A DNA stretch of 64,000 nt from Phyllobacterium trifolii (lineage in GTDB: Bacteria > Pseudomonadota > Alphaproteobacteria > Rhizobiales > Rhizobiaceae), in assembly GCF_014192095.1 (NCBI RefSeq), contig NZ_JACHXN010000004.1, forward strand, positions 248,001-312,000, read 5' to 3'. Position 1 is the stretch's first letter, and each line of letters begins with the position of its first letter. The notes beneath the pieces were generated by a model that was given only the letters and a program-made list of their open reading frames with translations, ran no database searches and was not told the DNA's origin. Of the stretch, positions 39,076 to 48,651 are shown piece by piece. Made by a program: the position numbers and the translations under genes.

Positions 39076-39191
39076 TGTACCTTCCCCATCCGACATGCTT
39101 CGCCCCACGAATTTGCATCCGACGAGACTTTAGTGTCACTAACAGACGAACGCGTCAAGATTGGCAATGATGCGGCAGTTGCCGTCGTTAG

Positions 39192-40130
39192 TTAGCTGCC
39201 GAGAATGGCCTTTTTGAACGTCGCGATATTGTGGTGCATCATGTCGATATAAGTTGCTGCACCTTCGTCAGGCTTGGAAAGCGCATCCGAGAACAGCGTA
39301 CCGCCGACGTTTAGTTTGGTTTCGCTGGCGATCTGCTCGATCAGACGCGGATTGGTGATGTTCTCGACGAAGATTGCCGATGCCTTGTCTTCCTTGACCT
39401 GTTTGATCAGTGCAACGATATCTGCAGCCGATGCTTCCGAGTCAGTCGAAATTCCCTCGGGAGCCAGGAATTTCAGGCCATATTCATGCTGGAAATAGCC
39501 GAATGCGTCATGCGACGTGATAATCAGGCGTTTTGACTCCGGGATCGAGGCAATAGCCGCCTTTACTTCCGCCTCTGTGGCGTCGAGCTTCTTTGTATAA
39601 GCCGCCGCATTGGCCTTGTAGCTGTCGCAGTCGGTTGCGTCCGCCGTGCAGAAAGCGTCAACGATATTCTGGACATAGATCTTGGCATTGCGGATCGACT
39701 GGAAGGCGTGCGGGTCGTATGCGCCGTGCTCCTCGGTTGCCGAAGCTTCACCGGCCCCGTGATCATGATCCTCCTCGGCGCTCTTGATTGGCTCGACGCC
39801 CTTGGTCAGTTCGACGATGGGAGCCTTGGTGGCGCTCGCCTCAACGAGGCGCGGCAAGAAGCCTTCGAAATGCAGGCCGTTTACCAATACCACATCTGCC
39901 CCGGCCACCGCCACCGCATCGGACGGCTTCGGTTCATAGACGTGGGCGTCGCCGTCCGGCCCAACCAGCGTCGTCAGTGAAATCTTGTCGCCGCCAACAT
40001 TTTTGGCAAAGTCGGATATGACCGTGAAACTGGAGACAACCTTCAAGGCTTCCGCCGATGCCTGGGAGTAACTGGCGGTCAGTAATAGTATAACGTTCAA
40101 TCCCGTGGCGAGTTTAAGGGCCTTCATCAT
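39192..40130 (-). CDS. Zinc ABC transporter substrate-binding protein
   Basis: A 312-residue periplasmic protein of the ZnuA/AztC cluster A-I. It has a signal peptide (about residues 1-26), a family start VVSSFTVISDFAKNVGG, metal-ligand His residues (HVYEPKPSD, NGLHFEG, ITSHDAFGY) and a His/Asp/Glu-rich flexible loop (EEDHDHGAG ... EEHGAYDPH, about residues 118-140) typical of zinc rather than manganese binders. It starts with two consecutive ATGs. It is third in the operon ATPase-permease-binding protein, 17 bp after the permease gene. Confidence 0.9.
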   Translation of the reverse strand: MMKALKLATGLNVILLLTASYSQASAEALKVVSSFTVISDFAKNVGGDKISLTTLVGPDGDAHVYEPKPSDAVAVAGADVVLVNGLHFEGFLPRLVEASATKAPIVELTKGVEPIKSAEEDHDHGAGEASATEEHGAYDPHAFQSIRNAKIYVQNIVDAFCTADATDCDSYKANAAAYTKKLDATEAEVKAAIASIPESKRLIITSHDAFGYFQHEYGLKFLAPEGISTDSEASAADIVALIKQVKEDKASAIFVENITNPRLIEQIASETKLNVGGTLFSDALSKPDEGAATYIDMMHHNIATFKKAILGS

Positions 40131-40147
40131 AGCGTTTTCCTTCTGTG

Positions 40148-41014
40148 CTAAGCTGTTCTGTGGCGATAGGGGCGCAGCCGGCTGTTGACGATGCCGCGTG
40201 TCCCGACGAGAATCGATCCGAGATAGATGGCCCCGGCGGACAGGATGATGGCCGGCCCGGAAGGCACGGAATAGTGGTAGGAGATTAGCAGCCCGCCTAC
40301 GCAGGATACGCAGCCAATGACGATGGCCAGCGCGCACATCGGCCCGACCCGCGACGTCCAGAAACGCGCTGCTGCAGCGGGGAGCATCATCAGCCCGACG
40401 GCAAGCAATGTACCAAGGGCCTGGAACCCGCCAACGAGGTTGATCACCACCAGCGCCAGAAAGATGAAGTGCACGGGCGTGCCAATGCGGCTGACAGAGC
40501 GCAGGAACAACGGGTCGAGACATTCCGCGACAAGCCCGCGCCAGAAGATCGCGAGGGTAACTACACTGATCGCCGAGATCATGCCGATCAGGCTCAACGC
40601 CTCATTGTTGAGCGCGAGAACGGTCCCGAACAGCACATGCATCAGATCGACATTCGATCCGCGCAGCGACACGATTAAAACGCCGAGCGCCAGCGATATC
40701 AGGTAGAAAGCGGCCATGGAGGCGTCTTCCTTCTGGATCGTGAAGCGCGATACCGCACCCGCGCCTAGTGCGACGATGACACCGGCGACCAGTCCGCCAA
40801 TGGTCATGGGCACGATCTGCAGCCCATAAAGCAAAAAACCCACCGCCGCGCCCGGCAGGATGGCATGCGCCATCGCATCGCCGGTCAAGCTCATGCGCCG
40901 CAGCATCAGGAAAACGCCAACCGGACAGGAACCGAGCGACAGTGCCAGCGAGCCAACAAGCGCGCGTTGCATGAAGCTGTAGTCGACAAAGGGCGCGATG
41001 AGATACTCATACAT
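40148..41014 (-). CDS. Zinc ABC transporter permease (ZnuB/AztB type)
   Basis: A 288-residue ABC-3 family permease with about eight helices. The N-terminal FMQRALVGSLALSLGSCPVGVFLMLRR region and SLTGDAMAHAILPGAA (about residues 42-57) are family hallmarks. It starts 3 bp after the ATPase gene. It imports metal together with the flanking gene products. Confidence 0.9.
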   Translation of the reverse strand: MYEYLIAPFVDYSFMQRALVGSLALSLGSCPVGVFLMLRRMSLTGDAMAHAILPGAAVGFLLYGLQIVPMTIGGLVAGVIVALGAGAVSRFTIQKEDASMAAFYLISLALGVLIVSLRGSNVDLMHVLFGTVLALNNEALSLIGMISAISVVTLAIFWRGLVAECLDPLFLRSVSRIGTPVHFIFLALVVINLVGGFQALGTLLAVGLMMLPAAAARFWTSRVGPMCALAIVIGCVSCVGGLLISYHYSVPSGPAIILSAGAIYLGSILVGTRGIVNSRLRPYRHRTA

Positions 41015-41017
41015 GGT

Positions 41018-41857
41018 CTAAGCGGCGCCCCTCTTGAGAGATGTCTGGGCCGCGGTATGATGATCGTCGGCGTGATGATGACCAACATGCGGATGAGCGT
41101 GATCGTGCGCATGACCATGGGCAGCATCATTCTCGCACCAGGGCGCGCCCTCTTCCCAAGCCTCGTGAAATTGTCTGGCCTGCAACAAATTGTCGGCGCG
41201 GAGCGTCTCGCGTGACGCACCCCAGGCGATCGGCTTGCGCGCCAGAAGCAGCGTCTCCGGGAAATGCTCACGAACAAGATCGAGATCATGTACAACGACC
41301 ATGATCGTACGGTTCTCGCCGTGCCAGCGCTTGATCAGATCGATCAGGTCGCTAACGGTCTTGGCATCGATCGCATTGAATGGCTCATCAAGCAGAATAA
41401 GATCCGCATCCTGCACCAGCACCCGCGCAAACAATGCGCGCTGCAACTGCCCACCAGACAGCGTGTCAACCGGACGTTTTTCGAAGCCCGCCAATCCAAC
41501 ACTCATCAGCGCCTTCGAGACATTCTCGCGGTCTTCCGCTGTAAATCTGCCGAGCAGGCCACGCTTCGGCCACAAGCCAAGCGAGACGAGATCGATCACG
41601 CGCGCCGGGAAAGACCGGTCGAGTTCGGATTGTTGCGGCAGGTAGGCGATCCGCACATCTTTTTCGACAACGCATGAGCCGGACATCGGCTTGAGAACGC
41701 CGACAATTCCCTTCATCAGCGTCGACTTGCCCGATCCGTTCGAGCCGACGACCGCTGTCAGGGAGCCGCGGCGAACGCCGCCGCTTAAGTGATGAACGGC
41801 TGGATGCCTGTGATAGCCAAGCGTCAGATCGTGAAAGGTCAGGCAAGATTCAGTCAT
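41018..41857 (-). CDS. Zinc ABC transporter ATP-binding protein (ZnuC/AztA type)
   Basis: A 279-residue ATPase. Walker A is GSNGSGKST (about residues 38-46), the signature is TLSGGQLQRALFAR, and Walker B LILLDEPFNAID. The C-terminus is a striking His-rich tail (HGHAHDHAHPHVGHHHADDHH, residues about 247-267), which may bind or buffer zinc. It is the first gene of the operon, divergent from zur. Confidence 0.92.
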   Translation of the reverse strand: MTESCLTFHDLTLGYHRHPAVHHLSGGVRRGSLTAVVGSNGSGKSTLMKGIVGVLKPMSGSCVVEKDVRIAYLPQQSELDRSFPARVIDLVSLGLWPKRGLLGRFTAEDRENVSKALMSVGLAGFEKRPVDTLSGGQLQRALFARVLVQDADLILLDEPFNAIDAKTVSDLIDLIKRWHGENRTIMVVVHDLDLVREHFPETLLLARKPIAWGASRETLRADNLLQARQFHEAWEEGAPWCENDAAHGHAHDHAHPHVGHHHADDHHTAAQTSLKRGAA

Positions 41858-41892
41858 CGGACAGCCACATCTTGAAGTTGAGCATTTCGATA

Positions 41893-41912
41893 TGTGATGT
41901 TATTACATTTGT
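41893..41912. promoter_or_regulatory. Probable Zur box
   Basis: An imperfect palindrome TGTGATGTTATTACATTTGT lies in the 157-base promoter region shared by the divergent zinc transporter operon and zur. It resembles the TGTTATAACA-centred Zur sites of alphaproteobacteria. With zinc-bound Zur it should repress the transporter. Confidence 0.7.
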
Positions 41913-42014
41913 CAACAATGGCGAATTCGAGAAGATGGGAAAATTAATGTATCCACTGGCGGAAAAGACAAATCTTTCCTATGTGTTATGGATCAACGAG
42001 GAGCCAATCGGGCA

Positions 42015-42419
42015 ATGACCGCTACGCAAGAGCTGACAAAAAACCAATCGCTGGTTTTCAACGCGTTGGCTCGCGCCGATGGGCCGCTTAGCGCCTATAC
42101 GATCCTCGACCAGCTGCGAAATGATGGCTTCCGCGCCCCGCTGCAGGTCTATCGCGCGCTAGACAAGTTGCTCGACTACGGCATGATTCACCGGCTCGAG
42201 AGCATCAACGCATTCGTCGCCTGTGCGCATCCTCATACCCATAGCCACGGCCACGGGATGATCGCCTTTGCCATTTGCGAGAAATGCGGCCAGGTCTCGG
42301 AATTCTCGGATGATATAATCACCGGCCGCGTCCGCGAATGGACTAACAGCAATGGTTTCAAGCAGTCAAAGACGACGATTGAAATCCGTGGCGTCTGTGC
42401 CAATTGCGGCACGGCATAA
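42015..42419 (+). CDS. zur: Zinc uptake regulator Zur (Fur family)
   Basis: A 134-residue Fur-family repressor. The N-terminal winged helix (NQSLVFNALARADGPLSAYTIL) and the metal sites HPHTHSHGHGM (about residues 74-84), CEKCGQ and C-terminal CANCG (structural zinc) are visible. The ATG at 42015 follows GAGGAG by 11 bases; an in-frame ATG at 41988 lacks any ribosome-binding site. It is divergent from the zinc transporter and 5 bp from the convergent TetR gene. Confidence 0.9.
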   Translation: MTATQELTKNQSLVFNALARADGPLSAYTILDQLRNDGFRAPLQVYRALDKLLDYGMIHRLESINAFVACAHPHTHSHGHGMIAFAICEKCGQVSEFSDDIITGRVREWTNSNGFKQSKTTIEIRGVCANCGTA

Positions 42420-42424
42420 CGAGA

Positions 42425-43123
42425 TTACTGTTTCTTGTAGGCCTTGAGGAACATATCGACGCCAGACGTTACGGTCTTGCGTATCTGCTCCTCCGATGGC
42501 GGATTATCCATGCATCCAAACAGCCGGCGTCTCAGCATACCTGTTACCATCAGGTCGGATAGCTGGTAGGTAGCAAGCTCGGTATCTTCAATATCGAGAT
42601 CGCCCGCAGCAACATGTTTGTCAAGAAACGCCCTCAAAAGAGCCTGTCCCCGCTTTGGACCATTCTCATAAAAGCTCTGGCTCATCGAGGGCATGCGCTC
42701 GGCAACGCTGATGACCACCCGTTGCGCCCGAATGACAACATCGGACGTGACCTTGAGTGACAATGCCGTACCAAAAGCAATAAGCGCGTCACGCAAGTCA
42801 TGGTGGTCTTCCAGCGCAGAATAAATGCCGCTGAACAGCTTGTCGCGATAGGCAAAGCAGAGCTCCATGAAAAGTTCTTCCTTGCTATCGAAATAGACAT
42901 AAATCGTCCCCTTCGACACGCCTGCTTCACGCGTTATATCGTTCATGCTCGCGGCATCGAAGCCCATCTGCGAGAAAACGCGGTCGGCGCCTTCAAGGAT
43001 TTGCTGGCGCTTGGCTGGATCTTGACCAGCTGCCAATCGTCCCTGCCGCTCGTCCACAGGTATCACCGCTTCCAAGGCAGAAGCCTTTATCGATGACACG
43101 TGGGACGCCTTCGTAGATGACAT
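42425..43123 (-). CDS. TetR-family repressor of the emrAB-type operon
   Basis: A 232-residue TetR/AcrR regulator. A Ser/Ala-rich N-terminal extension of about 37 residues precedes the helix-turn-helix (RQQILEGADRVFSQMGF ... MNDITREAGVSKGTIYVYFDSKEELF, about residues 39-86). The C-terminal ligand domain includes AERMPSMSQSFYENG. It is divergent from an HlyD/EmrA gene, with two matched operators in the shared promoter. It should be released by compounds that the pump exports. Confidence 0.88.
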   Translation of the reverse strand: MSSTKASHVSSIKASALEAVIPVDERQGRLAAGQDPAKRQQILEGADRVFSQMGFDAASMNDITREAGVSKGTIYVYFDSKEELFMELCFAYRDKLFSGIYSALEDHHDLRDALIAFGTALSLKVTSDVVIRAQRVVISVAERMPSMSQSFYENGPKRGQALLRAFLDKHVAAGDLDIEDTELATYQLSDLMVTGMLRRRLFGCMDNPPSEEQIRKTVTSGVDMFLKAYKKQ

Positions 43124-43155
43124 TTTAATCTCGTTTCCTCATTTTCGATTCTTTT

Positions 43156-43173
43156 TCGAACCAATCGGTTCGA
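43156..43173. promoter_or_regulatory. TetR operator 1
   Basis: A perfect palindrome TCGAACC-AATC-GGTTCGA lies 33 bp upstream of the repressor start. Its core recurs in operator 2, 57 bp away. Confidence 0.85.
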
Positions 43174-43212
43174 TGCACTTGATATGCTCTCTCATTTGCG
43201 CTATGTCAATCA

Positions 43213-43230
43213 TCGAACCGATTGGTTCTA
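43213..43230. promoter_or_regulatory. TetR operator 2
   Basis: TCGAACC-GATT-GGTTCTA, the same half-sites with one outer mismatch, lies 39 bp before the EmrA start. With operator 1 it gives one site per divergent promoter. Confidence 0.85.
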
Positions 43231-43268
43231 TCACTTTCCAGAGTGAACATCCGTAGAAAGAGCCTCAT

Positions 43269-44462
43269 ATGTCTGCGTCGAACGCCAAGAATGAAGCTGA
43301 AATCCGTCAGTTTCCAGCCCCGGCTCCTGCTTCAAAAGCGGAAGCACCAGCAAAGCCCGATGCTCCTGTAACAGAAGCACCGCAGCCTGAAGTTGCCGCC
43401 CAAGCGCCCGTCAAACCCAAGCGTTCGGCCAAGCGCTTCATATTGCCCATATTGATTGTCGCGGCAATAGGCGCTGGCGGCTGGTATGGTTATGAATACT
43501 GGACCACAGGCCGCTTCATGGTTTCGACCGATGACGCATATATCCAGGGTGACATAACGGCGATTGCTCCGAAAGTCACCGGCTATATCGACAGAATCGA
43601 TGTGGTTGCCAATCAGCGCGTGAAGGCTGGCGATCCGCTGGTAACGCTGGATAATGGCGACTATACGATCGCCGAAGAGCAGGCTGAGGCTCAAATCGCG
43701 ACGGAAAAGCTCTCACTCGATCGCATCAATGCGCAGATCGTTGCCGCCAAAGCTTCGCTGCAGCAGGCGCAGGCCGGCAAGCTCAATGCGCAAGCCGTCT
43801 TGACCAATGCGCAGGCAGGGTCTGTGCGCGCCAAGCAACTCCATGCCACAAGCTTTGCCTCGCAGTCTCAACTCGATGATGCAACAGCGGCTCTTGATCA
43901 GGCAAAGGCAAATATCGCCTCCGCCGATGCACAGATTGCAGCCGCTGATGCCAATGTCGGCGTGCTCGAGGCCCAGTACAAGGAAGCCGAAGGTTCCATT
44001 CGGTCGCTTGAACTTGCCAAGGACAAAGCTGCCCGCGATCTTGGCTTTACCGTCATCCGCGCTCCTGTCGATGGGGTTATCGGCAATCTCGCAGCCAAGA
44101 CAGGCGATCTCGTCAGCCCCGGCCAGCGTCTCGCCGCTCTTGTTCCGGTAAACGCGCTCTATATCGACGCGAACTACAAGGAAACGCAGCTGCGTGACAT
44201 CGTTGTTGGCCAGAAAGTTCAGGTAACGGTCGATGCCCTGTCCGGTGATAAATTCGAAGGCACTGTCGCCTCCATCGCCCCGGCTTCAGGCGCTGTCTTC
44301 TCGCTGCTCCCACCGGAAAACGCTACGGGTAACTTCACCAAAGTCGTTCAGCGCGTGCCGGTTCGTATCGCCCTGCCCGCCGATGCCCTGTCAAGTGGCA
44401 AGCTTCAGGCCGGCCTGAGCGTGGTCGTCGATGTTGATACCCGCACGACACCCAAGCAGTAA
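43269..44462 (+). CDS. EmrA/HlyD-family membrane fusion protein
   Basis: A 397-residue periplasmic adaptor. It has an Ala/Pro-rich cytosolic N-terminus (about 1-55), a membrane anchor at about residues 58-77, the barrel-sandwich motif VSTDDAYIQGDITAIAPKVTGYI (about 86-108), a long alanine-rich helical hairpin (about 130-250) and the beta-barrel end with KETQLRDI. It joins the inner-membrane pump to an outer membrane channel. It is followed by the pump gene after 26 bp. Confidence 0.9.
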   Translation: MSASNAKNEAEIRQFPAPAPASKAEAPAKPDAPVTEAPQPEVAAQAPVKPKRSAKRFILPILIVAAIGAGGWYGYEYWTTGRFMVSTDDAYIQGDITAIAPKVTGYIDRIDVVANQRVKAGDPLVTLDNGDYTIAEEQAEAQIATEKLSLDRINAQIVAAKASLQQAQAGKLNAQAVLTNAQAGSVRAKQLHATSFASQSQLDDATAALDQAKANIASADAQIAAADANVGVLEAQYKEAEGSIRSLELAKDKAARDLGFTVIRAPVDGVIGNLAAKTGDLVSPGQRLAALVPVNALYIDANYKETQLRDIVVGQKVQVTVDALSGDKFEGTVASIAPASGAVFSLLPPENATGNFTKVVQRVPVRIALPADALSSGKLQAGLSVVVDVDTRTTPKQ

Positions 44463-44488
44463 TCCGAACTCCTGACGGGTCGAAGATC

Positions 44489-46078
44489 ATGTCGAAAGCC
44501 ACAACGATCGGAGGTCCCGGGGCACCCGCTGTTCCGGACGAACATATCGATCCGAAGAAAGCCATCGCCTTTCTGGCGATGGTGTTCGGCATGTTCATGG
44601 CCATTCTCGATATCCAGATCGTCTCGGCGTCGCTTGCCGAGATCCAGGCAGGGTTGAGCGCAAGTTCCGACGAGATCTCGTGGGTTCAGACATCCTATCT
44701 GATCGCCGAAGTCATCATGATCCCCTTGTCTGGCTTCCTCGGCCGACTGGTTTCGACACGCATCCTCTTTTCCGTTTCGGCGGCTGGTTTCACTGCCGCC
44801 AGCGTGCTTTGTGCCACGGCAACGAACATCGATCAGATGATTGTCTACCGCGCCATTCAAGGCTTCATCGGCGGTGGCATGATCCCAAGCGTCTTTGCCG
44901 CCGCTTTCACGATCTTCCCGCCATCGAAACGCTCGATCGTCTCGCCGATGATCGGCCTCGTAGCAACGCTCGCCCCGACCATCGGACCGACGGTTGGTGG
45001 CTATCTGAGCAACGCCTTCTCTTGGCACTGGCTCTTTCTCGTCAATGTTATCCCCGGCATCATTGTGGCGATTGCCGCATGGAAGTTGATCGATTTCGAC
45101 AAGGGCGACCGCTCGCTTCTCAACAAGTTCGACTGGTGGGGCCTTGCCGCCATGGCAGCCTTTCTTGGCTCGCTCGAATACGTTCTCGAAGAAGGCCCAC
45201 GCAATGACTGGCTGCAGGACAACGCTGTTTATTATTGCGCCATCGTCATGGTGCTCGGTGGCATCACCTTCTTCTACCGCGCCTTTACGGCGGAACAGCC
45301 GATCGTCGATCTCTTTGCGTTCAAGAACCTCAACTTTGCCTTCGGTTCGGCTTTTTCGTTCGTGCTTGGCATTGGCCTTTATGGATTGACCTATGTCTAT
45401 CCGGTCTATCTCGGCCAGGTCAGGGGCTACGATGCCCTGATGATCGGTGAAGCGCTCTTCGTCAGCGGTCTCTGCATGTTCCTGACAGCACCAGTGGCCG
45501 GCTTCCTCTCCAGCCGCATGGATCCGCGTATCATGATCATGATCGGCTTCCTTGGCTTTGGCGCAGGCACCTGGACCATGACCCATCTGACGGCGGACTG
45601 GGATTTCTACGAACTGCTGATTCCGCAAATCTTCCGCGGCGTGTCATTGATGCTGTGCATGGTGCCTATCAACAACCTTGCACTCGGAACTCTGCCCCCT
45701 GCCCGGCTGAAGAATGCCTCTGGCCTGTTCAATTTGATGCGCAACCTCGGCGGTGCCGTGGGCCTCGCGGTCATCAACCAGATTCTGACCGACCGCGGTG
45801 CCATGCATTATGCCCGTCTTTCTGAAAGCGTGCATTGGGGCAATCCGGAAGCGGAAGACATGATGGCGTCGATGAGCAAGAATTTCGCATCGCATGGGCT
45901 TGATGGCAGTGCGACGGCCCTTGCCAAGATTTCCGGCATGGTTCACTTGCAGGCATCGCTGCTCTCGTTCATGGATGTTTTCTACATCCTGACCATATTG
46001 TTTGCTTCGCTCGCGGTCTTCGCTGTGATGATGCGGAAGCCGGGCGCTCCAGCTGGAGGCGGTGGTGGCGGTCACTAA
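44489..46078 (+). CDS. EmrB-type MFS drug efflux permease (DHA2)
   Basis: A 529-residue transporter with about 14 helices (about residues 25-520). Family sequences include FMAILDIQIVSASL (about 44-57), EISWVQTSYLIAEV (about 66-79), motif C-type GPTVGGYL (about 168-175) and a C-terminal Gly-rich tail. With the preceding adaptor it forms a tripartite pump for hydrophobic compounds. Control is by the divergent TetR regulator. Confidence 0.92.
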   Translation: MSKATTIGGPGAPAVPDEHIDPKKAIAFLAMVFGMFMAILDIQIVSASLAEIQAGLSASSDEISWVQTSYLIAEVIMIPLSGFLGRLVSTRILFSVSAAGFTAASVLCATATNIDQMIVYRAIQGFIGGGMIPSVFAAAFTIFPPSKRSIVSPMIGLVATLAPTIGPTVGGYLSNAFSWHWLFLVNVIPGIIVAIAAWKLIDFDKGDRSLLNKFDWWGLAAMAAFLGSLEYVLEEGPRNDWLQDNAVYYCAIVMVLGGITFFYRAFTAEQPIVDLFAFKNLNFAFGSAFSFVLGIGLYGLTYVYPVYLGQVRGYDALMIGEALFVSGLCMFLTAPVAGFLSSRMDPRIMIMIGFLGFGAGTWTMTHLTADWDFYELLIPQIFRGVSLMLCMVPINNLALGTLPPARLKNASGLFNLMRNLGGAVGLAVINQILTDRGAMHYARLSESVHWGNPEAEDMMASMSKNFASHGLDGSATALAKISGMVHLQASLLSFMDVFYILTILFASLAVFAVMMRKPGAPAGGGGGGH

Positions 46079-46471
46079 GGATGCGCCGCCGCTCGTCGTA
46101 GTCATTCTGCAAGATTCTGCCCGAAACGCTTAGCCCCCTAATCTCTATCGTATTCCTCGACGTTCGGCCTTCCAGACAGCAATGTCGCAGCTTGAAAAAT
46201 GCGACAGCTGTTATCCGCCGAGCTGGCGCGGCCAACTCTATTTTTGTCGTTATTGGGCCAATGGCTGTCACCGTTGCACTCGCTGCAGATTTACCATTTG
46301 GTTGAATTGCTAAGCCGCCAAAAAAGTGGTTCACTTGGCCTTACTGCTCAGGAAAAGTCTGTTCATCAGCACGTCACGTGTCTGTCATCCAACTGACACG
46401 AGACACCTATATCGGGGTTGCTGAACGTCGAAACAGAGCCAATGACGTATCGCTCAATAGGGGTTTTCAAA
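46079..46471. other. Intergenic region with two hairpins
   Basis: No gene is credible in this 393-base gap. Two inverted repeats are visible: TGTCGCA / TGCGACA at 46183-46206 (10-base loop) and CGTGTC / GACACG at 46377-46400. The second lies in the leader of the following binding-protein gene and could be an operator or RNA hairpin. A terminator for the efflux operon was not clear. Confidence 0.5.
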
Positions 46472-47575
46472 ATGGTTGGTTACTCAAAACGCTTGCTTGC
46501 GCTGTCGACAGCTGTGCTGTTCGCGAGCACGACAATTTCATTCGCGGACGCACCGGCCGAGCTGGTTGCTGCTGCAAAGAAAGAAGGCTCACTGACAACG
46601 ATCGCGCTGCCACATGACTGGTGCGCTTACGGCGATGTCGTAGCTGGTTTCAAGGCCAAGTATGGCCTTGAGGTAAACGAACTCAATCCTGATGCCGGTT
46701 CTGGCGACGAGATCGAAGCAATCAAGGCAAACAAGGACAACAAGGGCCCACAAGCGCCTGACGTTATCGATGTTGGCTTTGCTTTCGGTCCATCGGCCAA
46801 GAAAGACGGCCTGACGATGCCTTACAAGGTATCGACCTGGGACTCGATCCCGGACAACGTCAAGGATGCCGACGGCCATTGGTATGGCGACTATTATGGT
46901 GTTCTGTCGTTCCAGGTAAACACGGATATCGTCAAGAACGTACCGAAGGATTGGGCTGACCTGCTCAAGCCGGAATATGCAAACACCGTTGCTCTCGCAG
47001 GTGATCCCCGCGCATCGAACCAGGCCATTCTTGCCGTTGCGGCTGCTGGTGCATCGACTGGTGCCAAGGCTGGCGCCGATGCTGGAACCGCCGGCTTGAA
47101 GTATTTCGCAGACATGAACAAGGCCGGTAATTTTGTTCCGGTCATTGGCAAGTCCGGTACGCTTGCCCAGGGTGCAACCCCGATCATAATCAATTGGGAT
47201 TACAACGCACTTTCGGGCCGCGACACGCTGAAGGGCAATCCTCCGGTTGAGGTTATCGTACCTGCATCCGGCGTTGTCGCCGGTGTCTACGTTCAGGCGA
47301 TCAGTGCTTTTGCACCGCATCCAAATGCGGCAAAGCTCTGGATGGAATATCTCTACTCGGATGAAGGTCAGCTGACCTGGCTCAAGGGTTACTGCCACCC
47401 GATCCGCTTCAACGATCTTGCCAAGAACAACAAGATCCCGAAGGAACTGCTCGACAAGCTGCCTCCTGCAGCTGCCTATGAAAAGGCGATCTTCCCGACC
47501 CTCGATGAACAGGCTGCCGCCAAGGAAGTCATCACCAAGGATTGGGACAAGGTTGTTGGCGCCAACGTGAAGTAA
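46472..47575 (+). CDS. ABC transporter substrate-binding protein (Fe3+/polyamine/phosphonate class)
   Basis: A 367-residue periplasmic protein with a signal peptide (KRLLALSTAVLFASTTISFA, cleavage near residue 25). The mature part starts DAPAELVAAAKKEGSL, the usual opening of AfuA/PhnS/PotD-like proteins, with later HWYGDYYGVLSF and DWADLLKPEYA motifs. The Fe3+ Tyr pair of FbpA-type proteins is not obvious, so iron is not assured. ATG 46472 is preferred to two earlier in-frame ATGs because the signal peptide begins there. It leads the operon through 50521. Confidence 0.85.
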   Translation: MVGYSKRLLALSTAVLFASTTISFADAPAELVAAAKKEGSLTTIALPHDWCAYGDVVAGFKAKYGLEVNELNPDAGSGDEIEAIKANKDNKGPQAPDVIDVGFAFGPSAKKDGLTMPYKVSTWDSIPDNVKDADGHWYGDYYGVLSFQVNTDIVKNVPKDWADLLKPEYANTVALAGDPRASNQAILAVAAAGASTGAKAGADAGTAGLKYFADMNKAGNFVPVIGKSGTLAQGATPIIINWDYNALSGRDTLKGNPPVEVIVPASGVVAGVYVQAISAFAPHPNAAKLWMEYLYSDEGQLTWLKGYCHPIRFNDLAKNNKIPKELLDKLPPAAAYEKAIFPTLDEQAAAKEVITKDWDKVVGANVK

Positions 47576-47745
47576 ATCCTGACCGATCGGATCCCCGTGG
47601 CACTCGCCGCGGGGATTTGGTTCTGTCAAAGCGCATTGCGCGCAATAAAATTTACGACGTGACGTGACAAGCCGCTTCCGGATTGATTGCCTGGCAGTTT
47701 GCCGGCGGCAGCTATATCTTACCCAAGAATGCGGTAACGAAAACG

Positions 47746-48651
47746 ATGAGTGCGATTTCAGAACCCGGCGCATTGCCTCCGGTCCCCGTCCCGGCAATCG
47801 AGCGCAGACGCATGTCGCTCGACTGGCTCGGCGTTATGCCGTTCATTATCTTCGCCGTGTTGTTTTTGATATGGCCGACGATCTATCTCATCGCAGGCGC
47901 GTTTCAAGACAATGAGGGTAACCTCACCCTCGCCAACATCGCCAATCTTTTCCAGCCGTCGATCATGGCGGCCTACTGGATATCGATCAAGATTTCGCTC
48001 GCCTCGGCTCTGCTCGGTGCATTGATCGGCTTTTGCATCGCGGCTGCAATCACGCTTGGTGGACTTCCGGCTTGGATCCGTTCGCCGTTGATGACGTTTT
48101 CCGGCGTGGCATCAAACTTTGCCGGCGTTCCTTTGGCCTTTGCCTTCCTCGCCACCCTTGGACGCACCGGCCTTGTCACCTCGTTCCTGTTCAATGTGTT
48201 CGGCTTCAACCTTTACGCCCACGGCTTCAATCTTCTGAGTTTTTGGGGCCTGACCATCACATATCTCTACTTCCAGATTCCCTTGATGATCCTGATCATC
48301 ACGCCAGCGCTCGATGGGCTCAAGCGCGAATGGAAAGAGGCTGCACTCATTCTCGGCGCTACCGGCCCGCAATATTGGCGCATGGTCGCCTTCCCGATCC
48401 TGTGGCCGGCATTGCTCGGAACAATCCTTCTGCTTTTTGCAAATTCCTTCGGTGCCATCGCGACAGCCTACGCGCTGACAGGATCGTCTCTCAGCATCGT
48501 TCCCATTGTGCTCTTCGCGCAAATCCGCGGTGATGTGCTGCAAGATCCACACCTCGGCTATGCACTTGCCTTCGGCATGATCGTCATTACCGGCGTTTCC
48601 AACGCAATCTACATCTGGATGCGCGCCCGCAGCGAGAAGTGGCTAAAATGA
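47746..48651 (+). CDS. ABC transporter permease, first subunit
   Basis: A 301-residue membrane protein (about six helices from residue 28) with the EAA-loop motif KEAALILGATGPQYWR near residue 205. An earlier in-frame start (47683) would add 21 residues with no clear signal, so ATG 47746 is used, with weak RBS. It lies 170 bases after the binding-protein gene and overlaps the second permease gene (ATGA). Confidence 0.87.
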   Translation: MSAISEPGALPPVPVPAIERRRMSLDWLGVMPFIIFAVLFLIWPTIYLIAGAFQDNEGNLTLANIANLFQPSIMAAYWISIKISLASALLGALIGFCIAAAITLGGLPAWIRSPLMTFSGVASNFAGVPLAFAFLATLGRTGLVTSFLFNVFGFNLYAHGFNLLSFWGLTITYLYFQIPLMILIITPALDGLKREWKEAALILGATGPQYWRMVAFPILWPALLGTILLLFANSFGAIATAYALTGSSLSIVPIVLFAQIRGDVLQDPHLGYALAFGMIVITGVSNAIYIWMRARSEKWLK

